Positions 1 to 7,272 are shown, numbered from the stretch's first letter. The stretch is DNA of 64,000 nucleotides from Halomonas daqiaonensis (GCF_900109725.1 NZ_FOBC01000002.1:56279-120278), one strand, 5' to 3'. Notes: generated by a model not told the origin, from the sequence alone. Translations and numbers: made by a program.

Positions 1-44
1 GCGCCGAGCGCCGAGCGCCGAGCGCCGAGCGCCGAGCGCCGAGC
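1..44. repeat. Heptamer array (GAGCGCC)n, left part of composite element copy A
   Basis: At least six tandem 7-bp units of GAGCGCC run in from the window edge, so the true length is unknown. The array is followed by a 55-bp core (45-99) and an octamer array (100-143). The same three-part order recurs at 1440-1642. The sequence is not coding: the heptamer only produces artificial ALGARRS-like peptide repeats. Confidence 0.9.
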
Positions 45-99
45 AGGATGATGGCACCGGCCGTTACGGCGTCAATGAAAAATCTCAATGGTATAGCCC
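45..99. repeat. 55-bp core of composite repeat, copy A
   Basis: This stretch matches 1557-1611 with only three differences over 55 bp. It lies between the heptamer array and the octamer array in both copies. It contains two CAATG words separated by AAAAATCT. I do not recognise it as a known element. Confidence 0.85.
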
Positions 100-143
100 G
101 CTTGGCTGCTTGGCTGCTTGGCCGCTTGGCCGCTTGGCTGCTT
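100..143. repeat. Octamer array (GCTTGGCY)n abutting the ldt stop codon
   Basis: There are about 5.5 tandem units of GCTTGGCC or GCTTGGCT. The array ends directly against the stop codon of the minus-strand L,D-transpeptidase at 144. Read in the sense of that gene, it is a (R)GCCAAGC array beginning immediately after the stop codon, the same orientation as at dinB, purN, dcd and the CbiM-like gene. Confidence 0.85.
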
Positions 144-662
144 CTAGTCATGCAGCCACACCGGCGTGTTCGGTACGGCAATCTCGAACAGCGCCAGCAG
201 CTCACTATCGCGCAGGCGAATGCAGCCGTGGGATCGGGCAACGCCCATGGGTTCGCTGGGTGGGGTGCCGTGCAGGTAGATATAACGCCGTTGTGAGTCG
301 ACATTGGCACCGCGATTGCGGCCGGATTCCAGGCCGCTGAGCCAGAGGATGCGCGTGAGGATCCAGTCGCGCCCCGGGTGCTCGGCGGCCAGGGCCTCGT
401 TGTAGACCTCGCCTGTGGGCCGGCGGCCACGGTAGACGGTGCCCGGCGCATTGCCCGCACCGATGGCGGCGCGCACCTGGTGCCAGCCCAGGGGCGTGGC
501 GCCGCTGCCCTCCTCCTCCCCGGTACCCTCGGCGGCCGTGGAAACCTCGCACTGCCAGTCGATCTCCCGCCCCTGCCATACCGTCAGCCGCTGGGCGGCG
601 GTGTCGATCTCCAGCCACACGCCTTCCGTCGGCGGCAGTTCAGTGAGCACGGGCGTGCGCAT
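144..662 (-). CDS. L,D-transpeptidase (YkuD family), no signal peptide
   Basis: This is a 172-residue protein of the YkuD/ErfK fold, the family that forms 3-3 cross-links in peptidoglycan or anchors proteins to it through an acyl-cysteine intermediate. The catalytic block is near the C-terminus: HGTPP (about residues 131-135) followed by the SHGCIRL motif with the nucleophilic Cys. No signal peptide, lipobox or membrane segment is visible at the N-terminus, which is unusual for an enzyme that should work in the periplasm. Its ATG shares one base with the psrA stop codon (TGATG), so the two genes are probably translationally coupled. The family call is firm; substrate and location are unknown. 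Confidence 0.85.
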   Translation of the reverse strand: MRTPVLTELPPTEGVWLEIDTAAQRLTVWQGREIDWQCEVSTAAEGTGEEEGSGATPLGWHQVRAAIGAGNAPGTVYRGRRPTGEVYNEALAAEHPGRDWILTRILWLSGLESGRNRGANVDSQRRYIYLHGTPPSEPMGVARSHGCIRLRDSELLALFEIAVPNTPVWLHD

Positions 663-1330
663 CAGCCCGCCTCGCGCTGGGCCGGAAGGGGCTCGGGCAA
701 GGGCGCATTCATGGCCGCTACCACCACCGGGCGTAGGCGTCGCACCAGGTCGCGCACGCTGACGTGCTCGCCATAGTCCTTCTCGGCGATATCGCGCAGG
801 GCATCCAGGCCGGAGAGCGTGAAGATCACCGTGCCCAGCATAAAATGTAGCCGCCAGAAGCGCTCGGCGTCGGGCAGTTCAGGTGTGGCCCGGCGTACCA
901 GCTCGGTAAAGCGGGTGAAGACGCTGCCATACTGCTCCTGGATGTAGCGCCGTAGATGCCCCTGGGCCTGGCTGTAGGCGAGCCCCAGCAGGCGCATGAA
1001 CACTTTCAGGCTGTGGCGCTCCGCCGGCACCTCGAGCACGCTGCGCGCCATGGTCTCCAGCAGCTCTTCCAGCGGGATGACGCCGCCCTCGTGGCGCGCC
1101 TCGAGTTCATCGAGGGCGGTGTGGAAACGCACGGTGAAGGGGTCGAGATAGCGCGCGAACACCGCCTGGATCAGCGACTTCTTGGAGCCGAAGTGGTAGT
1201 TGACCGCCGCCAGGTTGACCCTGGCCTTACTGGTGATGTTGCGCAGCGATGTCTCGGCGAAGCCGCGTTCTGCGAACAGCACCTCGGCGGTATCCAGGAT
1301 ACGGGTGACGGTGTCGGGATGCTGGGCCAT
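662..1330 (-). CDS. psrA: TetR-family regulator PsrA (fatty-acid-responsive)
   Basis: The 222-residue protein has an N-terminal TetR helix-turn-helix (about residues 8-55) with the stretch FAERGFAETSLRNIT, closely resembling Pseudomonas PsrA as I remember it. PsrA is a repressor released by long-chain fatty acids; it controls its own gene, beta-oxidation genes and rpoS. Neighbourhood supports the call: psrA lies next to lexA in pseudomonads, as here. A perfect match to the PsrA operator pattern (GAAAC-N4-GTTTG) lies 25 bp upstream at 1355-1368. It forms a two-gene operon with the L,D-transpeptidase. The cell-wall gene in a fatty-acid regulon is the odd part. Confidence 0.85.
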   Translation of the reverse strand: MAQHPDTVTRILDTAEVLFAERGFAETSLRNITSKARVNLAAVNYHFGSKKSLIQAVFARYLDPFTVRFHTALDELEARHEGGVIPLEELLETMARSVLEVPAERHSLKVFMRLLGLAYSQAQGHLRRYIQEQYGSVFTRFTELVRRATPELPDAERFWRLHFMLGTVIFTLSGLDALRDIAEKDYGEHVSVRDLVRRLRPVVVAAMNAPLPEPLPAQREAG

Positions 1331-1354
1331 GGGTAAAACGGCTCCATCTGATTA

Positions 1355-1368
1355 GAAACAATTGTTTG
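1355..1368 (-). promoter_or_regulatory. PsrA operator (autoregulatory)
   Basis: The sequence GAAAC-AATT-GTTTG is an exact fit to the published pseudomonad PsrA pattern (G/C)AAAC-N4-GTTT(G/C). It sits 25 bp upstream of the psrA start codon, where an autoregulatory operator is expected. Confidence 0.8.
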
Positions 1369-1439
1369 AACGCTACGAAAGTGTATGACAACCATTAACC
1401 TGGCTCAAGATTGAAGGATATCAGGTGTTTTAAACGGGG

Positions 1440-1642
1440 CGAGCGCCGAGCGCCGAGCGCCGAGCGCCGAGCGCCGAGCGCCGAGCGCCGAGCGCCGAGC
1501 GCCGAGCGCCGAGCGCCGAGCGCCGAGCGCCGAGCGCCGAGCGCCGAGCGCCGAGCAAGATGATGGCACCGGCCGTGACGGCGTCAATGAAAAATCTCAA
1601 TGGTATGGCCCGCTTGGCTGCTTGGCCGCTTGGCCGCTTGGG
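1440..1642. repeat. Composite repeat copy B: heptamer array, core, octamer array
   Basis: Positions 1440-1556 hold about 16.6 uninterrupted copies of GAGCGCC. Positions 1557-1611 are the 55-bp core, nearly identical to 45-99. Positions 1612-1642 hold about 3.5 octamers of the GCTTGGCC type. The two arrays are near-inverted repeats of each other (GCCGAGC against GCTTGGC), so a single strand could fold into a long hairpin. The element fills most of the 409-bp gap between psrA and lexA and ends about 33 bp before the lexA SOS box. Confidence 0.9.
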
Positions 1643-1674
1643 TTCTCGGTCCTTTTACTGGATGGAAAAACATG

Positions 1675-1690
1675 CTGTATACTTGACCAG
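1675..1690 (+). promoter_or_regulatory. LexA (SOS) box and lexA promoter -10
   Basis: CTG-TATACTTGAC-CAG has the CTG-N10-CAG form and 16-bp length of the gammaproteobacterial SOS box (CTGT-N8-ACAG, one weaker position in the right half). It overlaps a good -10 hexamer, TATACT at 1678-1683; TTACTG at 1655-1660 is a weak -35 with 17-bp spacing. LexA binding here would block RNA polymerase, giving autoregulation of lexA-dinB. Confidence 0.75.
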
Positions 1691-1739
1691 ACGCGTGGCA
1701 GAAAATCGCCACCCCCTGGTTACCGACCCTGGAGGTCCC

Positions 1740-2396
1740 ATGAGTCGCTTACTCACGGCCCGGCAGCAGAACGTGCTCGATTTCATCGTCAAGACCATGA
1801 ACGAGCTCGGCTACCCGCCGACCCGGGCGGAGATTTCCCGGGCACTGGGGTTCAAGTCGCCCAATGCCGCCGAGGAGCACCTGCGCGCCCTGGAGCGCAA
1901 GGGGGCGATCAAGATGATCCGCGGAACCTCGCGAGGCATCCGCCTGCCGGCCCAGGAGCCGGATGCCGCCAACGACGATGTGCTGGATGAGCCGGCCCAG
2001 GGCCTGCCGATCATCGGCGAGGTAGCCGCCGGCAGCCCGGTACTGGCCGCCGAGCACATCGACCGCTACTGCCCGCTGCCACCGGAGTACTTCACCCCGC
2101 GCGCCGACTACCTGCTGCGAGTGCGCGGCCTCTCCATGAAGGATGCCGGCATCCTCGAGGGCGACCTGCTGGCGGTGCACCGCACCGAGCGCATCCGCAA
2201 TGGCCAGATCGTGGTGGCACGCCTGGAGGACGACGTCACCGTGAAGCGCTTCCACCGCCAGGGCCACGTGGTCACCCTGGAAGCCGAGAACCCCGACTTC
2301 GCGCCCATAAAGGTGGACCTGCGCCACGAGCCGCTGGAGATCGAGGGCATCGGGGTGGGGGTTATTCGCGGTGGCAACGGCCAGGCACTGGGCTGA
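1740..2396 (+). CDS. lexA: LexA repressor
   Basis: The 218-residue protein is the SOS master repressor and self-cleaving protease. The N-terminal winged helix-turn-helix covers residues 1-70 ([11 protein letters not shown] recognition region). The cleavage pair is Ala97-Gly98 in EVAAGSP; the catalytic dyad is Ser132 (GLSMKDAG) and Lys169 (VTVKRF). It is slightly longer than the E. coli protein (202 residues) because of an acidic linker. The ATG at 1740 is chosen over longer in-frame extensions because it follows CTGGAGG and gives the canonical [10 protein letters not shown] start. It is transcribed with dinB and preceded by an SOS box. Confidence 0.97.
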   Translation: MSRLLTARQQNVLDFIVKTMNELGYPPTRAEISRALGFKSPNAAEEHLRALERKGAIKMIRGTSRGIRLPAQEPDAANDDVLDEPAQGLPIIGEVAAGSPVLAAEHIDRYCPLPPEYFTPRADYLLRVRGLSMKDAGILEGDLLAVHRTERIRNGQIVVARLEDDVTVKRFHRQGHVVTLEAENPDFAPIKVDLRHEPLEIEGIGVGVIRGGNGQALG

Positions 2397-2421
2397 ACCT
2401 GAAGCTGGCTGCGCTCGCCGC

Positions 2422-3480
2422 ATGACTGACCCCATCCGCAAGATCCTCCACGCCGACTGCGACTGCTTCTTCGCCGCCGTGGAGATGCGCGACAACCCCG
2501 CCCTGCGCGATATCCCGCTGGCCATCGGCGGCTCGCGGGAGCAGCGCGGGGTGATCGCCACCTGCAACTACCCCGCCCGCACCTTCGGTATCCACTCCGC
2601 CATGCCCACCGCCCAGGCGCTGCGCCTCTGCCCCCAGCTGACCCTGATGCGCGGCCAGTTCGAGAAATATCGCGAGGTCTCGCGGCAGATCCAGGCGGTC
2701 TTCCACGAACTCACCCCGCTGGTCGAGCCGCTGTCGCTGGACGAGGCCTTCCTCGACGTCACCGAGGTCGAGGGCTTCCGCGGCAGCGCCACCTGGATGG
2801 CCGAATGGCTCAAGGAAGAGTGCTATCGGCGCACAGGGATCACCGTCTCGGTGGGCGCTGCCCCCTCGAAGTTCCTGGCCAAGATCGCCAGTGACTGGGA
2901 GAAACCCGACGGCCTGACGGTGATTCCGCCGGAGCGAGTCGATGCCTTCGTGCGCGAGCTGCCGGTGAAGAAGCTACACGGCGTGGGACCGGCCACCGGC
3001 GCCAAGCTCGACGCCATGGGCATCAGAACCTGCGCCGAGCTACGCGAGCTGCCCATCGAGCGCCTGCTGGACGACTTCGGCAAGTTCGGGCGCCGGCTCT
3101 TCGAGCTCTCCCGCGGCATCGACGACCGCCCAGTGCGCATCGAGCGCGAGCGCAAGTCGGTGAGCGTGGAGACCACTTTCGACCGCGACCTGCCTGACCT
3201 GGCGACCGCCAGCGCCGCCCTCGCCCCACTCTGCGAGAAACTGCAGGGCCGGCTTGAACGCCACGGCCACCCGCCGATGGCCGGGCTCTTCGTCAAGGTG
3301 CGCTTCGACGACTTCAGCCTCACCACCCTGGAAAGCCGCGGCCTCACCCCCGACGCCGACAGCTACACCCGCCTGCTGGAACAGGCCTGGTCGCGTGCCC
3401 GCCGCCCCGTGCGCCTGCTCGGCGTCGGCGTCCGCCTGGTGCCCGAGGAAGCACGGCAGCAGCTCACGCTGGCGCTGTAA
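2422..3480 (+). CDS. dinB: DNA polymerase IV (Y-family, translesion)
   Basis: The 352-residue protein carries the Y-family palm and finger motifs: HADCDCFFAAVE near the N-terminus (Asp12 is a metal ligand) and SLDEAFLDV with Asp107 and Glu108. The C-terminal QLTLAL fits a beta-clamp-binding peptide. It lies 25 bp after lexA with no terminator between, so the SOS box upstream of lexA should control both. No convincing Shine-Dalgarno is seen before the ATG at 2422, which suggests coupling to lexA translation. Repeat octamers start at the base after the stop codon. Confidence 0.95.
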   Translation: MTDPIRKILHADCDCFFAAVEMRDNPALRDIPLAIGGSREQRGVIATCNYPARTFGIHSAMPTAQALRLCPQLTLMRGQFEKYREVSRQIQAVFHELTPLVEPLSLDEAFLDVTEVEGFRGSATWMAEWLKEECYRRTGITVSVGAAPSKFLAKIASDWEKPDGLTVIPPERVDAFVRELPVKKLHGVGPATGAKLDAMGIRTCAELRELPIERLLDDFGKFGRRLFELSRGIDDRPVRIERERKSVSVETTFDRDLPDLATASAALAPLCEKLQGRLERHGHPPMAGLFVKVRFDDFSLTTLESRGLTPDADSYTRLLEQAWSRARRPVRLLGVGVRLVPEEARQQLTLAL

Positions 3481-3515
3481 GCCGCCAAGCGGCCAAGCGC
3501 CGAGCGGCCAACCCA
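3481..3515. repeat. GCCAAGCGG-type repeat immediately after the dinB stop
   Basis: A short degenerate array (GCCGCCAAGCGGCCAAGC, then GCCGAGCGGCCAA) starts at the base following the dinB stop codon. It mixes the octamer (GGCCAAGC) and heptamer (GCCGAGC) words, supporting a common origin. Its orientation relative to the gene matches that of the arrays after ldt, purN, dcd and the CbiM-like gene. Confidence 0.75.
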
Positions 3516-3527
3516 CGCAAAGCTAAT

Positions 3528-3869
3528 TCAGTCACGGAGCCGGGTCATGAGTCCGTAGAGCATGCGAGAAATTTCCCTTGTCTCTTCGGCCCATCCATGG
3601 TCCATCGACTTTTCGATGTAGCCTATTTCGATGCCAATGTAGATCTGGGTTCACAGCTCAGCGCAGGAGCCCTTTGCATAGCTTAGGAACTTGAGGCGGT
3701 CCCGATCACTGTCCCGTTCGTAGCCTTCGGCAATATTACTTGCGATCGATAGGGCGGATCGGGTGATCTGATCCTTGAACCCGAAATCTCGTGATTGGCT
3801 GAAAGACCGGTACACCTCCGAGCACAGTCTCGCCGAGCGTTTCCACACCAGCAGATCCTCGAATCGCAT
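3528..3869 (-). pseudogene. Four-helix-bundle protein (23S rRNA IVP family) interrupted by one nonsense codon
   Basis: The first 72 codons encode a typical member of the four-helix-bundle family first seen inside 23S rRNA intervening sequences (FEDLLVWKRSARLC, then RSALSIASNIAEGYER). A TGA at 3651-3653 interrupts the frame at codon 73. Downstream the same frame continues cleanly for 40 more codons (TQIYIGIEIGYIEKSM and a normal ending) to a TGA at 3528. The family usually has Arg or a similar residue there, so a single CGA-to-TGA transition explains the lesion. The intact product would be 113 residues, normal for the family. An upstream in-frame ATG at 3905 is possible. Function is unknown even for intact relatives. 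Confidence 0.8.
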
Positions 3870-3935
3870 CCCTGCCCCCATCCAAGTACCTTGAGCTTTC
3901 AACATAGCACCGAAAGCTTGGGTTGCTCGGCCCTT

Positions 3936-3971
3936 GGCTGCTTTTATCTTGGCCGCTTGGCCGCTTGGCGC
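3936..3971. repeat. GCTTGGCC-type repeat abutting the CbiM-like gene stop
   Basis: About three octamer units (CTTGGCCGCTTGGCCGCTTGGC) lie directly next to the stop codon of the minus-strand permease at 3972. In the sense of that gene they read as GCCAAGCGG units right after the stop codon, the same arrangement as at dinB, purN, ldt and dcd. Confidence 0.75.
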
Positions 3972-4643
3972 TTATTTCGTATCGATATACCGGTGGTCAT
4001 TGAAGGTGGCGACCCAGCCGGGGTGGTAGACCAGCAGGATGCTCATCAGCATGCCGGTGATGAAGGCTTCAGAGGGCATCAGCAGCGGCAGGAAGCGAGC
4101 GTACTCCAGCGCCTGGCGTAACGCCTCGGCATCGGTGGCGCCCAGCGCCATCAGCCCCACGGCGGAGAGGCCTGCTGCCAGGGTGGCCAGGGCCGAACCG
4201 AAAAAACAGCAGACGAACATGAAGACCATCAGGTTGTCGGGCAGGCGCCGGTCGACCAGACGCCAGATGATGCCCATCACCAAGGCCGGCACCACGCCGG
4301 TGACCAGCACGTTCACCCCCAACAGTGGCCATTCGATGCGCCCCAGCAGCACCATGGCGATATTGATCGCGGTGATCGAGAGCAGCGCCAGCGGTGCCTT
4401 GAAGATCAGCGTCAGCAGCGCGGTGAACATCAGGTGCAGGGTAAGCCAGTCCACCGCCTGGGCACGCAACTGCCAGAACAGCATCACGATGACGGTGGCG
4501 GCCAGCCAGCGATGCTGCAGGGCGTGGTCATCGAGCAGCGCAATCCACGGCCGGCGACTCAGGGCCAGGCCGATGAACGCCAGCGAGATCACACCGCAGA
4601 GCAGCAGTAGCCAGGGGGCGAGAACCGGCTCGGCAATCGTCAT
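3972..4643 (-). CDS. CbiM-like energy-coupling-factor permease (lone membrane protein)
   Basis: This 223-residue protein is almost entirely hydrophobic, with about six or seven membrane segments. It resembles the stand-alone CbiM-like membrane proteins (COG3235-type) related to the substrate-capture component of nickel/cobalt ECF transporters. No ATPase, CbiQ or CbiN partner is nearby, so it is either an orphan S-component or has another role. The family assignment rests on overall pattern rather than on a diagnostic motif. The gene is convergent with dinB and divergent from hicAB. Confidence 0.6.
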   Translation of the reverse strand: MTIAEPVLAPWLLLLCGVISLAFIGLALSRRPWIALLDDHALQHRWLAATVIVMLFWQLRAQAVDWLTLHLMFTALLTLIFKAPLALLSITAINIAMVLLGRIEWPLLGVNVLVTGVVPALVMGIIWRLVDRRLPDNLMVFMFVCCFFGSALATLAAGLSAVGLMALGATDAEALRQALEYARFLPLLMPSEAFITGMLMSILLVYHPGWVATFNDHRYIDTK

Positions 4644-4692
4644 GCAGTCACCTCATGGAGATCGCGGGGTGTCATAATGGTACGGCTGGACG

Positions 4693-4698
4693 TATAAT
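4693..4698 (+). promoter_or_regulatory. Candidate -10 hexamer of the hicAB promoter
   Basis: A perfect TATAAT lies 27 bp upstream of the hicA start. The region 17 bp further upstream (TGTCAT) is a poor -35, so the promoter may depend on a regulator, as HicB-autoregulated promoters often do. Confidence 0.45.
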
Positions 4699-4725
4699 TC
4701 AGGCTGAAATCCGAGGGAGAAAGCG

Positions 4726-4908
4726 GTGAAAAGCAGCGACCTCATCAGGGAGCTTGAAGCCGCTGGCTGGGTGCTGGACCGAGTCCGGGGCAGCCACCAC
4801 GTTTTTAAACACCCTGACAGACCTGGTGCCATTCCTGTTCCACACCCGAAAAAAGACTTGCCGAAAGGCACTGTACACCAGATTTTCAAACAGGCGGGGC
4901 TGTCATGA
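4726..4908 (+). CDS. hicA: HicA mRNA interferase toxin
   Basis: This 60-residue protein matches HicA in size and pattern: a short dsRNA-binding-like fold with the catalytic His in GSHHVFKHP (about residues 22-30) and a basic C-terminus ending in IFKQAGLS. HicA toxins cleave mRNA and are neutralised by HicB. The start is a GTG preceded by CGAGGGAGAAAG; no ATG is available. It lies 18 bp before hicB. The toxin appears intact. Confidence 0.9.
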   Translation: MKSSDLIRELEAAGWVLDRVRGSHHVFKHPDRPGAIPVPHPKKDLPKGTVHQIFKQAGLS

Positions 4909-4926
4909 CCCGTGCGGAGGCACACG

Positions 4927-5331
4927 ATGCAATATCCCATCGCAATCGAGTGGGGAGACGAGACCACCGCTACCGGCATCGTTTTCCCCGACATTCCCGG
5001 CGCAATCAGTGCCGGGGACACCCCGGAAGAAGCCTACGACAATGCCATCGAGGCCGCGCATATCGTACTTCAAGAAATGGCAGCCCGCGGCGAGCCAGTT
5101 CCAAAACCGAGCGGGATCGATGAACATCGCCGCAACCCGGACTTCGAGGGCTGGGGATGGGGCATGATCGATATCGATCTAACCCCGTATCTGGGAAAAG
5201 CAGAGAAGGTAACCGTTACCCTGCCAGGCATGGTGCTTCGCCAGATTGACGAGTACGTGACACTTCATGGCGTCAAAAGCCGCTCGACGTTCCTGAGCAA
5301 CGCCGCTCTGGAAAAGTTGCACCATCTATAG
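4927..5331 (+). CDS. hicB: HicB antitoxin
   Basis: The 134-residue protein has the HicB partial RNase H-like fold at the N-terminus (YPIAIEWGDE, then FPDIPGAISAGDTPEEAYDNA) and a C-terminal ribbon-helix-helix-type DNA-binding tail (VTVTLPGMVLRQIDEYV). The ATG at 4927 is preferred because GCGGAGG lies 7 bp upstream; an in-frame ATG further upstream is less likely. Such antitoxins bind and repress their own promoter. The gene is convergent with purU. Confidence 0.9.
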   Translation: MQYPIAIEWGDETTATGIVFPDIPGAISAGDTPEEAYDNAIEAAHIVLQEMAARGEPVPKPSGIDEHRRNPDFEGWGWGMIDIDLTPYLGKAEKVTVTLPGMVLRQIDEYVTLHGVKSRSTFLSNAALEKLHHL

Positions 5332-5408
5332 CGAACGAACGCCTACCGAGGGTAGATCGCCTGCGTTGACCTCGACGCGGACGATCGCAAGGTCGTTAGA
5401 CCAGTCCG

Positions 5409-6263
5409 TCAGGCAAAAACCACGGTCTTGTTGCCGTGGATCAGTACGCGATCCTCCAGGTGCCAGCGCAGGCCGCGCGCCAGCACTGCCTTCTCCACAT
5501 CGCGCCCGAAGCGCACCAGGTCGTTGGGGGTGTGGCAGTGGCTGACCCGGTGGATGTCCTGCTCGATGATCGGCCCGGCGTCGAGTTCCTCGGTGACGTA
5601 GTGGCAGGTGGCGCCGATCAGCTTGACCCCGCGCTGGTGGGCCTGATGATAGGGCCTGGCCCCGGCGAAGGATGGCAGGAAGCTGTGGTGGATGTTGATC
5701 ATCCGGCCCTGGAAGCGCTGGCAGAGCTCGGGCGGCATGATCTGCATGTAGCGGGCCAGCACCACGCAGTCGGCGCGGGCATCGTCGACCAGCCGCTGCA
5801 CCTCGGCGAAGGCGGCCTGCTTGTCGTCGGCCTTGACCGGCACATGGTGGTAGCCGATGCCGTGCCACTCCACCAGCCCCCGCATGTCCTCGTGGTTGGA
5901 AATGACGCAAGCGATGTCGCAGTCGAGTTCCCCCGCCGTCCAGCGATAGAGCAGGTCCACCAGGCAATGGGTTTCCCGCGACACCATCAGCACTACGCGA
6001 CGCCGCTGGCGAGTGTCGGTGAGCGCCCAGGCCATCTCGAACTCCTCGGCGATCGGCGCGAAAGCCTCGCGCAACGCCTCCGGTGGCATGGCCACCGAGT
6101 CGGCGAGGATCTCGTAGCGCATGAAGAAGCGCCCCGCCTCCAGATCGGAATGCTGGCTGGCCTCGGTGATCGAGCCGCCGTGCCCGGCGATGAAGTTGGA
6201 GACCCTGGCGACGATGCCCAGGCGGTCGGGACAGGAAACCACCAGGCGGTAGTAGTGAGACAT
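5409..6263 (-). CDS. purU: Formyltetrahydrofolate deformylase
   Basis: This 284-residue enzyme hydrolyses 10-formyl-THF to formate and THF, balancing one-carbon pools and supplying formate to PurT. Residues 1-85 form an ACT domain (YYRLVVSCPDRLGIVARVS). The rest is a formyltransferase fold like PurN, with the catalytic region MINIHHSFLPSF and the conserved GATCHYVTEELDAGPII. Its length equals that of typical PurU. It is monocistronic here. The Shine-Dalgarno before ATG 6263 is weak. Confidence 0.96.
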   Translation of the reverse strand: MSHYYRLVVSCPDRLGIVARVSNFIAGHGGSITEASQHSDLEAGRFFMRYEILADSVAMPPEALREAFAPIAEEFEMAWALTDTRQRRRVVLMVSRETHCLVDLLYRWTAGELDCDIACVISNHEDMRGLVEWHGIGYHHVPVKADDKQAAFAEVQRLVDDARADCVVLARYMQIMPPELCQRFQGRMINIHHSFLPSFAGARPYHQAHQRGVKLIGATCHYVTEELDAGPIIEQDIHRVSHCHTPNDLVRFGRDVEKAVLARGLRWHLEDRVLIHGNKTVVFA

Positions 6264-6392
6264 CGAATGATCCCGGGTTGCAGTGGTGGCTGGGGGCAGC
6301 AGTGTACCAAAAAGGCCAGCCTCGCCTGTATGGTGAAGCCGACCGAGTAACCATTGCAGCCGGTATTGATCCTGCTCATCCAGGTTGACCCC

Positions 6393-7151
6393 ATGGAGAC
6401 GTCCTTGAACCGCTTTCTGTCATCGCCCATCGAGCGCCACACCGAGCCTGACTGGTCCGTGGTGAGCCGCATCCCCATCACCGGAAGTGACGAACCGCTG
6501 GTCCCGCTGAGCCTGGCGCCGTCACCGATCAAGGTCTTCCCGGTCTATGCCAAGGAGGATATTCCCGGGGCGATCAACGAATGCTATGTCCGTGAAGGGG
6601 TCTATCGGCGGCTGCTGAAGGTGGCACGTTCCCTGCCAGCGGAATATGGGCTGATTGTCCTCGACGGCTGGCGACCCTGGCGCGTGCAACAGTATCTTTT
6701 CGATACCCTGCAGGAGACCATAAGGTCGCACCACCCTGCCCTCGGCGAGGAGGCATTGCTGGAGCGGACGCGAGAATTCGTCGCCGTGCCCAGCCGGGAG
6801 GCGAGTTCACCGAGCCCTCACCTCACCGGCGGCGCCGTGGATGTGACCCTGAGCGATGCCGACGGGCTGCCGCTGGACATGGGCACCCTGTTCGACGAGG
6901 CCGTGCCGGCATCGCACACCGCCGCGCTGGAAGCCATCTCTCGCCCGGATGCCCGGCAGCGACAGGCGCGCGACAACCGACGTCGCCTCTACGGGGCCAT
7001 GCGCGAACAGGGCTTTACCAACCTGCCGAGCGAATGGTGGCACTACGATGCGGGGGATCAGCTATGGGCCCATTACAGCGGTCACGCCCAAGCCCTCTAC
7101 GGGCCGGCGGAGCTGGAGACCATCGAAAGCCGCTGGCGGCGGCAGCTTTGA
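6393..7151 (+). CDS. D-alanyl-D-alanine dipeptidase (VanX/DdpX family)
   Basis: The 252-residue zinc peptidase has all key residues of the VanX fold: Arg94 in DGWRPW, the zinc ligands His143 and Asp150 in SPHLTGGAVDVTL, and Glu214 and His217 in SEWWHYD. VanX-type enzymes hydrolyse D-Ala-D-Ala dipeptide; the E. coli homologue DdpX salvages D-Ala. There is no vanHA or ddpABCDF context, so resistance should not be inferred. No signal peptide is seen, implying a cytoplasmic location. The internal ATG at 6393 (METSLNRF) is preferred to the upstream start at 6354, which would add a non-conserved leader. Confidence 0.85.
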   Translation: METSLNRFLSSPIERHTEPDWSVVSRIPITGSDEPLVPLSLAPSPIKVFPVYAKEDIPGAINECYVREGVYRRLLKVARSLPAEYGLIVLDGWRPWRVQQYLFDTLQETIRSHHPALGEEALLERTREFVAVPSREASSPSPHLTGGAVDVTLSDADGLPLDMGTLFDEAVPASHTAALEAISRPDARQRQARDNRRRLYGAMREQGFTNLPSEWWHYDAGDQLWAHYSGHAQALYGPAELETIESRWRRQL

Positions 7152-7272
7152 GCCCTGACGCCCAACGACGGATTGGATAATAATATGTTGATATTACAAC
7201 ACTTTTTCAATTTAACTAAATAAAATATCAAAATGAAGAGTCTTTAGTTAAAATACCGCTATACGCCTGAGC
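7152..7272. other. AT-rich spacer upstream of the nucleotidyltransferase gene
   Basis: These roughly 120 bp are strikingly AT-rich compared with everything around them (for example ATAATAATATG and AAATAAAATATC). They contain several possible -10 hexamers such as TATAAT-like words, but no single promoter stands out. The composition suggests that this gene and its leader arrived by transfer, or that the region is an H-NS target. Confidence 0.5.

Noticed and set aside
1440..1556. Possible CRISPR array
   Set aside because: Units are 7 bp with no spacers, and no cas genes are present.
1405..1587. Reading frame encoding perfect ALGARRS heptapeptide repeats
   Set aside because: It is the translation of the 7-bp DNA array read through all three phases; there is no Shine-Dalgarno or conserved flank.
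3528..3905. Avd-like component of a diversity-generating retroelement
   Set aside because: The four-helix-bundle family overlaps Avd in fold, but no reverse transcriptase, template repeat or variable repeat is seen nearby.
6393..7151. Vancomycin resistance gene vanX
   Set aside because: The family motifs fit D-Ala-D-Ala dipeptidase, but vanH, vanA and regulators are absent; a housekeeping DdpX-like role is more likely.
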